DNA from: Maribacter sp. 1_MG-2023
GTDB taxonomy: Bacteria > Bacteroidota > Bacteroidia > Flavobacteriales > Flavobacteriaceae
Length of the DNA stretch: 50,246 nt
Assembly: GCF_030547005.1 (NCBI RefSeq)
Contig: NZ_JAUOPN010000021.1
Span: 1 to 50,246, forward strand
Reading direction: 5' to 3'
The notes under the pieces are model-generated. The model had not been told where the DNA came from. It saw only the letters and a program-made list of their open reading frames with translations, and did no database searches. The position numbers were made by a program, and so were the translations under genes. Positions 1 to 7,303 of the stretch are shown one piece after another; position 1 is the first letter of the stretch, and each line of letters opens with the position of its first letter.

Positions 1-126
1 GACAATCTTGAAGCAGAGCAAACAACTCAGAATACCGCAATAGCTGCAAATGCTACAGATATAGATACTCTTGAAGCTGAGCAAACAACTCAAAATACTG
101 CAATAGCTGCAAACGCTACAGATATC
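1..126 (+). repeat. Two tandem 63-bp repeats encoding a 21-aa stalk unit
   Basis: Positions 1-63 and 64-126 are tandem copies differing at seven bases by eye. Only one difference changes an amino acid (Asn to Thr at the second residue). The array probably continues upstream of the window. A third, degenerate copy follows at about 127-170. Confidence 0.85.
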
Positions 127-1032
127 TCGACCAATGCAACTGCAATTGCAGCGCACAATACTGCCGACGAAGATGTTTCTGCAACGAACGAACTTTCTGA
201 CCTAAGCTTAAGTGCTACCAACATTCTTACCTTAACGAATGCGGAGGCTGGCGCGACAGGTGTAGACCTTTCTGGATATAAGTTAACTGGTACTACAGGT
301 TCTATTTTCTTTGCTGATACAGACGGAACTCCTACTGAAAATAACGATCAATTATTCTGGGATAATACTAATAATAGATTAAGTATAGGCAATCCGCTAG
401 CTGGCACGAATAAATTAACTGTAAACGGTGCAACAAGAACTAGTGGCTTGAATAACTCTGACGGTACTTTAAGCCTACCATCATATAGATTTTCTGACGA
501 TTCTGATACAGGTACTTACAGTCCTGCAGCAGATGAAATAGGTTTAGTTGTTGGCGGAATAGAAGCTTTAAAAGTTGAAGAAACATCAAATAAGACTTCT
601 GTAATTATAAACGAAACTTTAGAATTAGAAGGCGCTGTATTAGATGAAAATGATTCTGCCGGTACAGCTGGACAAGTACTTAGTTCTACGGCTACAGGTA
701 CAGAATGGGTAGATAATTACAACCCTGTAAAAGCAATAGGTAAAATCAGCTCAACTGGTACTATAACCAAGGCAACAACCGGAGTTACGGTCGCTAGAAT
801 TAGTGTTGGTTACTACCGTGTTACCTTACCTGCAGGCTCAGTATCTGATGCAGATTATATTATACAATTATCGCAACCAGGTAGAAATGGCGCTGGTAAT
901 GACGACCCAGGTATCTCCTACTCCAACCAAACTGCAACTAGCTTTGAGGTAATCATTGGTGATAATGATAATGGTGGCACTGATAGAAGTCGCTTCGATT
1001 CTGAATTTATGTTTACCATTTTAGATTTATAA
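1..1032 (+). CDS. Repetitive fibre-like surface protein, C-terminal part (5' end outside window)
   Basis: The frame is open from the first base, so the gene begins upstream and only the last 343 residues are visible. Visible residues 1-42 are two copies of a 21-residue unit rich in Ala, Thr, Asn and Gln (core LEAEQTTQNTAIAANAT), followed by a degenerate third copy. The heptad-like spacing suggests a coiled-coil stalk. Around residues 157-185 is a stretch (SYRFSDDSDTGTYSPAADEI) that resembles a module of phage tail fibres and of some bacterial surface fibres. The last ~100 residues, after an AGQVLSSTATGTEWV linker, look like a compact beta-rich head. No T9SS sorting domain ends the protein. 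The next gene starts 1 bp after the stop. Inference: an extended, possibly trimeric, cell-surface fibre. Function unknown. Confidence 0.8.
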   Translation, partial: DNLEAEQTTQNTAIAANATDIDTLEAEQTTQNTAIAANATDISTNATAIAAHNTADEDVSATNELSDLSLSATNILTLTNAEAGATGVDLSGYKLTGTTGSIFFADTDGTPTENNDQLFWDNTNNRLSIGNPLAGTNKLTVNGATRTSGLNNSDGTLSLPSYRFSDDSDTGTYSPAADEIGLVVGGIEALKVEETSNKTSVIINETLELEGAVLDENDSAGTAGQVLSSTATGTEWVDNYNPVKAIGKISSTGTITKATTGVTVARISVGYYRVTLPAGSVSDADYIIQLSQPGRNGAGNDDPGISYSNQTATSFEVIIGDNDNGGTDRSRFDSEFMFTILDL

Positions 1033-1033
1033 T

Positions 1034-1687
1034 ATGAATTATTCAAAATACATTGTCTATATATGTGTGTTTTTATTAGGTATTACAGCCAATGCACAAT
1101 TAGATAGCGGTCTACTTGTTGGCTTAACCACAGGTACGACCACTGATATCACTAGCACTACTGATGCCGCACAAGGTTCTTTAGTGTTTAATACTGATGA
1201 CAACGAGGTATATGTTTTTGACGGTACATCATGGAATGTTATGGGGAAGAAAAAAACATATACCGGTACATTTAGAATAACCAACTCTGGTTCTTCATCA
1301 ATTACCGGTATTCCATTTCAACCTTCATCTGTGTCATTTGTTGCCTATGCAAATGTTGAAGATTATGATATGGATGTTGATAATGGAACTAGAAACAATG
1401 AAACAGGCTTACCTAATACTTACGGTAGTATGAAAGGGTTCGCTAGAGATGAAAATGGTACAATTACAGAACAAGTAATTTTTAATGGAGGTAGTGGAAA
1501 TTCAATAAACGATATATCTAGATATGCATCTAGTTCTCATAGTATTGGGATAAAATATGCCAACCAAAATGGAGACAACTTAGGTTTAACTACTGCCACG
1601 GTCAGCAGTTTTACCTCAGACGGATTCACTATTAATACTGACAGCTTCGCTGATGGCTTAGCAATAATTTTTGAAGCTTACAAATGA
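1034..1687 (+). CDS. Secreted protein with GxLVFNTDxxxxYVFDGTxW module
   Basis: A 217-aa protein with a clear signal peptide (residues 1-21, ending ANA before Gln). Residues ~45-70 carry the motif GSLVFNTDDNEVYVFDGTSW, common near the N-terminus of Bacteroidota surface proteins and shared in diverged form with the next gene. After a KKK linker, residues ~75-217 form a beta-rich domain ending in a hydrophobic strand (GLAIIFEAYK). The gene starts 1 bp after the upstream fibre gene and its stop overlaps the next start (ATGA), so the three are almost certainly one operon. No catalytic motif is visible. A fibre-associated adhesin or cap is possible but inferred only from context. Confidence 0.8.
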   Translation: MNYSKYIVYICVFLLGITANAQLDSGLLVGLTTGTTTDITSTTDAAQGSLVFNTDDNEVYVFDGTSWNVMGKKKTYTGTFRITNSGSSSITGIPFQPSSVSFVAYANVEDYDMDVDNGTRNNETGLPNTYGSMKGFARDENGTITEQVIFNGGSGNSINDISRYASSSHSIGIKYANQNGDNLGLTTATVSSFTSDGFTINTDSFADGLAIIFEAYK

Positions 1688-2847
1688 TAAAAAAAACACT
1701 AATTATATTATTAATTTTAATTGCCAAGTTGGGCTTTTCGCAAGCACCTACCGCAGGTGACTTGGTAGCTATACATTCGGCTACTTTAGCTGAAATAAAT
1801 GCCATTGTTAGCCCATATGAAGGTTCGTTAATTTACAATTCCGATGATAGCTTTCTGTATCAATTTACAGGTAGTACATGGCAGAAACTTACCCCTGAGG
1901 GTAATGAAACAAAAATAATATCTGACGGAAATGTAACTATCGTTGGTACAGGTACATCGGCAGATCCATATATCGTTTCTTCGATTAAACCTACGTTCAC
2001 AACAAACCCTGATGGTTCTTTTACATTTTCTAATGGTGTTGACCCAGATGTAAACTTTTTACCAACTGTTCCAGGTAATACTCCTATTGTTTCAAATTCT
2101 GATGCTGGAACTGGAAACTGTTCTTTATTTGGAACTAATGAAACCAGAAATGTAATCATTCAAGGCGCCTACTTTGACGGTGCTTCTACAGTAGCTATTA
2201 CCGGGCAAACAGTAAATTCGGTTACAATAAACAGTTCTTCTCAAATTACGGCTAATGTAACTTCTGGTTCTTCTTTTGGTAATTATGACATTTCAGTAAC
2301 TAATAATGCAGGTACTAGCACATTATCAGGAGGGTTTGTTTTACAGTCATCTACAACTTTAACGACCAATAGCATTGGTATTGCAGATATGATTCTGACC
2401 GGTTCTATGACATATGATGGGAATAAATTATTAAAGACAGCCACAGCAGGTTGGAATGCACAAGGATATTCTTCAGCACATGCTATTAGCGCAACAACTG
2501 GCGGACACTTAGACTGGATTGCCGATCAATCTAACAAGTACGTTATGATCGGTTTAAGTACCACCCCTTCTACAAGTGCATCTTATACTAATTTAGATTA
2601 CGCCATGTATATGGTAACAAACAGCAATATTCAAATTAGAGAAAACGGAGCCAGCTTAGGCTATGTTAGTGGATATTCAGCTGGAGATAGATTAACGATC
2701 AATGTAGATTGCTTAGGTAACGTAACTTATTTGAAGAATGATATTGTCATATTTTCTTCATCTAAAAAAGCTACCAACCCACTGTATTTTGATTCGTCAT
2801 TTCACGGTGTAGACGCCTCTATTTCTAATATAACAATGACCTACTAA
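1684..2847 (+). CDS. Secreted protein with IPT/TIG-like and lectin-like domains
   Basis: 387 aa. The signal peptide (about residues 1-20, ending GFSQ) is followed by an N-terminal module (EGSLIYNSDDSFLYQFTGST) matching the one in the preceding gene. Residues ~150-225 resemble an IPT/TIG immunoglobulin-like domain (VIIQGAYFDG, then NYDISVTNNAGTSTLSGGF). The last ~160 residues look like a concanavalin/SPRY-like beta sandwich (GWNAQGYSS, YVMIGLS, then YLKNDIVIFSSS). It overlaps the preceding gene by 4 bp and ends 4 bp before the next, which supports co-translation. The domain calls rest on reading the sequence, not on a profile search. Likely role: surface binding, possibly to carbohydrate. Confidence 0.75.
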   Translation: MIKKTLIILLILIAKLGFSQAPTAGDLVAIHSATLAEINAIVSPYEGSLIYNSDDSFLYQFTGSTWQKLTPEGNETKIISDGNVTIVGTGTSADPYIVSSIKPTFTTNPDGSFTFSNGVDPDVNFLPTVPGNTPIVSNSDAGTGNCSLFGTNETRNVIIQGAYFDGASTVAITGQTVNSVTINSSSQITANVTSGSSFGNYDISVTNNAGTSTLSGGFVLQSSTTLTTNSIGIADMILTGSMTYDGNKLLKTATAGWNAQGYSSAHAISATTGGHLDWIADQSNKYVMIGLSTTPSTSASYTNLDYAMYMVTNSNIQIRENGASLGYVSGYSAGDRLTINVDCLGNVTYLKNDIVIFSSSKKATNPLYFDSSFHGVDASISNITMTY

Positions 2848-2851
2848 AATC

Positions 2852-4024
2852 ATGAAATTATTCAAAATCATACTTGCCTTCCTACTACTACAAAATACAA
2901 GTGTAGCACAAGATGCAGTGCATAATCATGGTAATATTCAAATTCATGATGATGGTCTAGTCGGTTTTCATATGGATGTTATAAATAATGGTGCATTCAA
3001 TCAAAACAAAGGTTTAGTCGGTTTTTATTCTTTCGACAAGCCCTTAACGATATCGGGTGGATCTAATCCTATTTTTTATGATTTTGAAGTTGCAGTAGAT
3101 AATGATCTTTATATTGATAATACGGTCGGTATTCAAAATAATGCAAATTTTATTACGGGTGACATTGTTACATCAAGGGTAGCATCCGAAGTAAATATTA
3201 ATTTTTTGAATGATTCATTTTATACTGGTGATGAAAATTTAGCTAAGGTTGACGGCTATTCAGCCATTAGCAAGAAATCTGAATTTACCTTTCCAATTGG
3301 TCAATTCGATAAAATACGTCCGTTGAGTATAGCATCGGTGAGCTCTAATGATTACGCAAAATCTGCCTATTATTATGAAGATCCTAATACCCCGAGTGTA
3401 TTTGGAACAAGCTTTAGTACATTCATTAAAGAAAACGAAGCCTTATCAATTAGTGAATATGAATTTTGGCATTTAGAAAGTACCATACCTTCAAAAGTAA
3501 CTTTAACGTGGGACGAAGAAAGTAATGCCTACCTATTCGGAGAGACTATTGAGGAAATTAAAGTTGTAGGCTGGAGTGTCGTTGATAAAATTTGGGTTGA
3601 TTTAGGGAACACCAATGTTGAGGGTAATTTTGCTTATGGCTCGGTAACTTCTAAAGAGTTTATACCTAGTGATTATGAAATTATAACTATTGGCGGTAAT
3701 TCTGATATAATAGAAACACTTGACAATATTACTTTAGACAATTATTATATGACCCCTAACGGCGATGGTATAAATGACTTTTTAGAGATTGAAGGTATTG
3801 AAGGTTCACCAAATAACGAATTACAAATTTATAATAGGTATGGTAGACTCGTTTTTTCAATGAATGGTTATAGCAATCAGTTTACGGGCATATCTAATGT
3901 AAACGGCGTAGTAACTAGAAATACTGGTCTACCTTCAGGCATCTATTTTTATATTGTAAAACTGAATGATTTAAAATATAAGCATCAAGGCTATTTATAT
4001 CTTACCTCCTACGCGGAAAATTGA
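2852..4024 (+). CDS. Secreted protein with T9SS type B (gliding motility-associated) C-terminal domain
   Basis: 390 aa with signal peptide (residues 1-19, ending SVAQ). The last ~90 residues show the gliding-motility-associated C-terminal domain: a YYMTPNGDGINDFLEIEGI block, then ELQIYNRYGRLVF and LPSGIYFYIVKLND. This is the type B sorting signal that directs export and surface attachment through the type IX secretion system. The rest is beta-rich and not recognised. It ends the four-gene surface cluster and is the only member with a visible sorting domain, so it may anchor or assemble the others. That last point is inference. Confidence 0.85.
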   Translation: MKLFKIILAFLLLQNTSVAQDAVHNHGNIQIHDDGLVGFHMDVINNGAFNQNKGLVGFYSFDKPLTISGGSNPIFYDFEVAVDNDLYIDNTVGIQNNANFITGDIVTSRVASEVNINFLNDSFYTGDENLAKVDGYSAISKKSEFTFPIGQFDKIRPLSIASVSSNDYAKSAYYYEDPNTPSVFGTSFSTFIKENEALSISEYEFWHLESTIPSKVTLTWDEESNAYLFGETIEEIKVVGWSVVDKIWVDLGNTNVEGNFAYGSVTSKEFIPSDYEIITIGGNSDIIETLDNITLDNYYMTPNGDGINDFLEIEGIEGSPNNELQIYNRYGRLVFSMNGYSNQFTGISNVNGVVTRNTGLPSGIYFYIVKLNDLKYKHQGYLYLTSYAEN

Positions 4025-4153
4025 TGTTAAATTCTATTCCAATCAATATTTATTACTTTTACTTTAAGATTGCATGATTTACAACTTTCAAAAGTTTTTC
4101 TCTTTTGGTAAAGTTTGGCAAATCTTTTGCATTGAATAACACAACATATAATT

Positions 4154-4888
4154 ATGCAGAGAAGAACATTTATCAATAGAAGTAGTTCGGCAGCTTTAGC
4201 CCTTGCCCTTGCCCCTAATTTCTTTATACAAGAAGAAACCGAGTATGGTATATTAGAACTCATGGGCAAAGAAGATATTAAGTTGTACGGTAAAGACATC
4301 AATCTTAGAAAAGAAGCTCATGATGCTTTTCTGGAAATGAAGAAGGCCGCATATAAAGATGGTATTGATCTAAAAATAGTTTCAAGTTTTAGAAGTTATG
4401 ATAGACAAGCAGCTATTTTTGAACGTAAGTATTTAACATATACAGATGATGATGGCATGAACCCAATAGATGCTATTAATAAAATAATAGAATATTCTAC
4501 CATACCTGGTACCAGCAGACATCATTGGGGGACCGACATTGATGTAGTAGACGGCTATAGAAAAGTGGATGGAGATGTATTGGTGCCTCACAAATATGAA
4601 GGTGACGGCCCTTACGTAGATTTTAAAAAGTGGATGGACGAAAATTCTGAAGCTTACGGCTTTTTTCTAGTTTACACAGACGAACCAAAAAGAAGAGGTT
4701 TTAAATATGAGCCTTGGCATTACAGCTACGCTCCTCTATCAGTACCAATGCTTGAACAATTTAGAAGTAAAAATGTCGCTTCAATTATAATTAGAGAAGA
4801 TTATTATGGGACAGAGCATTTTACCATGAACTTTTTAAAAACATACATTCAAAATAATATATTAGATATCAATAGAAACTTATTATAA
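4154..4888 (+). CDS. M15 family D-alanyl-D-alanine carboxypeptidase (VanY-like), Tat-type signal
   Basis: 244 aa. The zinc peptidase family M15B hydrolyses D-Ala-D-Ala ends of peptidoglycan peptides. Key motifs: SFRSYDRQAAIF at ~78-89, the SxHxxGxxxD zinc site at 121-130 (Ser121, His123, Gly126, Asp130), and EPWHY at 186-190 with His189 as third ligand. The N-terminus MQRRTFINRSS plus an Ala/Leu stretch looks like a twin-arginine (Tat) signal, so export may be folded, with metal already bound. The gene stands alone, separated by 129 bp from the surface cluster; no strong promoter match is visible there. Confidence 0.88.
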   Translation: MQRRTFINRSSSAALALALAPNFFIQEETEYGILELMGKEDIKLYGKDINLRKEAHDAFLEMKKAAYKDGIDLKIVSSFRSYDRQAAIFERKYLTYTDDDGMNPIDAINKIIEYSTIPGTSRHHWGTDIDVVDGYRKVDGDVLVPHKYEGDGPYVDFKKWMDENSEAYGFFLVYTDEPKRRGFKYEPWHYSYAPLSVPMLEQFRSKNVASIIIREDYYGTEHFTMNFLKTYIQNNILDINRNLL

Positions 4889-4927
4889 GCATTTCGTACA
4901 TTAGAGTCTGTACTATAACACATTACC

Positions 4928-5698
4928 ATGAGAAGAGGAAGTTGGAAAATTAGAATATTTATAGGTCTGGCCATTGTTGCCTTTGCATTTATACAAAAAT
5001 GCAGCAACACTGAAGAAAACCCTTATACCGGTCGATCCCAACATATTACCATGTCTTCTGAACAAGAAATAGCTATTGGTTTACAGAGCGCCCCAGAAAT
5101 GGCACAACAACATGGTGGTTTATATCCTGATCAACAATTACAGGCATTTGTTGAATCTGTTGGCAACAAACTGGTTCAAAATAGTATTGCCAAAGAAACG
5201 CCTTACCAATATGATTTTCATTTGTTGGCAGATGATCAAACAATAAATGCCTTTGCTTTACCGGGCGGACAATGCTTTATTACCTACGCATTATTTTCAC
5301 AACTTAACGAAGCTCAACTAGCCGGAGTTCTTGGTCATGAGATAGGTCATGTAATAGGTAGGCATTCCGCAGAAAGAATAGCAGACAGCCAAACATGGCA
5401 AACTGCTACCATGGGCGCCACAGTTGGTGCGGGAGATATGGGTAGTATACTAGGAAGCATCGGTCAGAATACCTTATTAAAAAATGGTCGTGGTGATGAA
5501 TTGGAAAGCGATGAACTAGGTGTACTATTTATGATTCAATCTGGTTATGATCCTTATGAAATGATTAAGGTGATGAAAATTTTAAAGGCAGCTGGTGGAC
5601 CAGACCGTACTCCTGAATTTCAGAGCACCCACCCTGATCCTGAAAATAGAATAGAAAAAATCAGAGATGCCATAGACAAATACAAAAACCAAGGTTAA
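4928..5698 (+). CDS. M48 family metalloprotease, membrane- or lipid-anchored
   Basis: 256 aa. The catalytic zinc motif HExxH is at 137-141 (HEIGH), with a downstream DELESDELG segment (~189-197) that supplies the third ligand in this family, as in the LoiP/BepA-type periplasmic proteases. Residues 9-24 are hydrophobic and precede Cys25, so the protein is either a lipoprotein with a poor lipobox or N-terminally anchored. Periplasmic M48 enzymes act on misfolded envelope proteins. It lies 39 bp after the carboxypeptidase and may be co-transcribed with it. Confidence 0.87.
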   Translation: MRRGSWKIRIFIGLAIVAFAFIQKCSNTEENPYTGRSQHITMSSEQEIAIGLQSAPEMAQQHGGLYPDQQLQAFVESVGNKLVQNSIAKETPYQYDFHLLADDQTINAFALPGGQCFITYALFSQLNEAQLAGVLGHEIGHVIGRHSAERIADSQTWQTATMGATVGAGDMGSILGSIGQNTLLKNGRGDELESDELGVLFMIQSGYDPYEMIKVMKILKAAGGPDRTPEFQSTHPDPENRIEKIRDAIDKYKNQG

Positions 5699-5752
5699 TC
5701 GGTTTTTTAGTACACTTAATCTAGAGGACAATACGCGGTCTTTATATTTTTG

Positions 5753-5760
5753 TACATTTG
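5753..5760 (+). promoter_or_regulatory. Bacteroidota -7 element (TACATTTG)
   Basis: TACATTTG matches the TAnnTTTG -7 consensus and lies 75 bp before the small membrane protein gene. No convincing -33 TTTG is seen at the right distance. Confidence 0.45.
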
Positions 5761-5834
5761 GCGAAGTCCCAAGCTTATTTTGCCATTTATGAATTGCCTT
5801 TATAGCTATGATTTAATCATAGAAGAACACTATA

Positions 5835-6002
5835 ATGGGAACAATTACACATTTTAAAAACTTATACGTGCAGGCGTTTGAGAACTGTAAACCAATCGTT
5901 TTGGTTACATTTTTAAAGGTCTACTCAGTATTTTGTGCCCTAATGATATTTTCGGCACTGTATGCTTTTGTTGTGAGAGCAGCAAATGGATTTGATTTTT
6001 AA
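5835..6002 (+). CDS. 55-aa single-pass membrane microprotein (DUF6747-like)
   Basis: This short frame encodes 55 residues. A polar N-terminus (MGTITHFKNLYVQAFENCKP) leads into a hydrophobic segment from about 21 to 48, then a short tail NGFDF. The layout and the tail match, from memory, a family of small Flavobacteriia proteins annotated DUF6747, which often end in TGFAF or similar. It has its own upstream TAnnTTTG element and a strong terminator beginning 53 bp downstream, which supports a real gene. Function is unknown. It is too short for many gene callers. Confidence 0.7.
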   Translation: MGTITHFKNLYVQAFENCKPIVLVTFLKVYSVFCALMIFSALYAFVVRAANGFDF

Positions 6003-6054
6003 CGCGTTTTACTCTTTTACCTGAACACTATTTGAAGTAGAATAACGTAGTATT

Positions 6055-6092
6055 AAAAAAGGGCTCATTGATATTTCAATGAGCCCTTTTTA
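6055..6092. terminator. Bidirectional intrinsic terminator
   Basis: Perfect 11-bp stem, 6061-6071 paired with 6076-6086, with a 4-nt loop, an A-run before it and a T-run after it. It can end the 55-aa gene on the plus strand and the ankyrin gene on the minus strand. Confidence 0.9.
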
Positions 6093-6108
6093 TTTTCATA
6101 AAGGTAAA

Positions 6109-6495
6109 CTACGAATCTTGCTTAATCACATCTAACACATCTTTAGCATTCGACATTTTCGCATAATCTTTTGCCGTATAACCTTGATCACTTTTGATGC
6201 TAAGGTTTGCCCCATTTAATAATAAAATTTTAAGTACTTCTGCCTTATTATATCTAGCAGCATACATTGCCGGTGTTAAACCTAAAGACTTCTCATTTAA
6301 CTTTTCACCTAGAGCCAATAAACTTCTTACCTGATCTATATCACCCTTCATAACGGCTTTACAAAGCGAACTAATTTCTTCATTTACAGAATCAGATACC
6401 GCTTCGTTCAAAATGAAACAGTCACTATTATTTGCATAAATTCCGGTTAATGCAAACACACTAATGAATAACAAAATTGAAATTGATTTTTTCAT
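6109..6495 (-). CDS. Secreted ankyrin-repeat protein (copy A)
   Basis: 128 aa with signal peptide (residues 1-21, ending IYA). Residues ~42-125 hold about two and a half ankyrin repeats (CKAVMKGDIDQVRSLLALGE, then LTPAMYAARYNKAEVLKILL, then GANLSIKSDQGYTAKDYA). It is a clear paralogue of the neighbour at 6693-7085 in the same orientation, sharing the FCKAV/LCKAV start of repeat one and the PAMxAARYNK block. Ankyrin repeats bind proteins; no partner can be named. Periplasmic location is inferred from the signal peptide. The copies are separated by a terminator, so they are probably separate transcripts. Confidence 0.85.
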   Translation of the reverse strand: MKKSISILLFISVFALTGIYANNSDCFILNEAVSDSVNEEISSLCKAVMKGDIDQVRSLLALGEKLNEKSLGLTPAMYAARYNKAEVLKILLLNGANLSIKSDQGYTAKDYAKMSNAKDVLDVIKQDS

Positions 6496-6611
6496 AATAT
6501 TTTCGTTTTTTGATTAATATTATTATCGATAACATTAATTTATGCATATATTTATGTTAATAACGTAATTTTAAGAAAGATATAGTAAATATTTAACAAT
6601 TTAGAGATACT

Positions 6612-6660
6612 AAAAAAAACCTATAATCCAATTTTGAAATGAATTGGATCATAGGTTTTT
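6612..6660 (-). terminator. Intrinsic terminator after ankyrin copy B
   Basis: A 19-bp stem with one mismatch, 6615-6633 paired with 6642-6660, loop of 8 nt, with an A-run at 6612-6619 that reads as a U-run on the minus strand. It ends transcription of the 6693-7085 gene before the second ankyrin gene. Confidence 0.85.
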
Positions 6661-6692
6661 GGATTTACAAGTAGAAATCGTTTAAAATAGAC

Positions 6693-7085
6693 CTAACTTT
6701 CTACTGCAGTTTCAATTAATTCAAGAGCTTCTGTTGCATTAGATAATTCAGCATAACGTTTTGCCGTATGCCCTTGACTACTCTGCATTTTAAGATTAGC
6801 TCCGTTATTAATAAGTATTTCCAACACAGCTACCTTATTATAACGAGCAGCAAACATGGCGGGTGTCATACCTAAAGACTTCTGATTTACATCTTCGCCT
6901 AAATCTATCAACCGTTTTACAGTCTCTAAATCGCCCTGTATAACAGCTTTACAGAAAGAGCTAATATCTACTCTTGACACAAGGTCAATGTTATTCGTTG
7001 GCGCTAAAGTTTCATTTTCAGCAGCTAAAACAGTTGTTCCTACGGTAAGAGCTACCATAGATAATGTAAGGATTACTTTTTTCAT
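6693..7085 (-). CDS. Secreted ankyrin-repeat protein (copy B)
   Basis: 130 aa with signal peptide (residues 1-22, ending VLAA). Ankyrin repeats span ~43-127 (FCKAVIQGDLETVKRLIDLGE, MTPAMFAARYNKVAVLEILI, GANLKMQSSQGHTAKRYA). It is a tandem paralogue of the 6109-6495 gene: the repeats are well conserved, while the linker between signal peptide and repeats is diverged. No partner or enzymatic function is evident. The 218-bp gap upstream to gpmI carries no recognisable gene. Confidence 0.85.
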   Translation of the reverse strand: MKKVILTLSMVALTVGTTVLAAENETLAPTNNIDLVSRVDISSFCKAVIQGDLETVKRLIDLGEDVNQKSLGMTPAMFAARYNKVAVLEILINNGANLKMQSSQGHTAKRYAELSNATEALELIETAVES

Positions 7086-7280
7086 GATGATTGATTTTTA
7101 ATTGATGAGTACATTAGTGTACATTTAAAAGACGCCAGTTATCATTAATTGTTTCATCCTTTAACATTGTTATAACTAAACTTTAACAAACAAATCTTCA
7201 CCCAAACTGAAAAAATGTTGGGATACACCACCAAAATGAAAAAGGTCGGTAATCTAGTAGCTTAACTTGGCAGAACATAG

Positions 7281-7288
7281 TATTTTTG
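7281..7288 (+). promoter_or_regulatory. Bacteroidota -7 element of gpmI (TATTTTTG)
   Basis: TATTTTTG lies 15 bp before the first gpmI ATG. Transcription would start around 7295, giving a very short leader. Confidence 0.5.
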
Positions 7289-7303
7289 TACTCCTAAAAC
7301 CTT

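Noticed and set aside
1..170. Possible CRISPR-like repeat array
   Set aside because: Repeats are adjacent with no unique spacers, stay in one reading frame and diverge at silent sites; they are protein-coding tandem repeats.
6530..6559. Inverted repeat TAACAT-N18-ATGTTA upstream of ankyrin copy A
   Set aside because: Only six-base arms in very AT-rich sequence; expected by chance.
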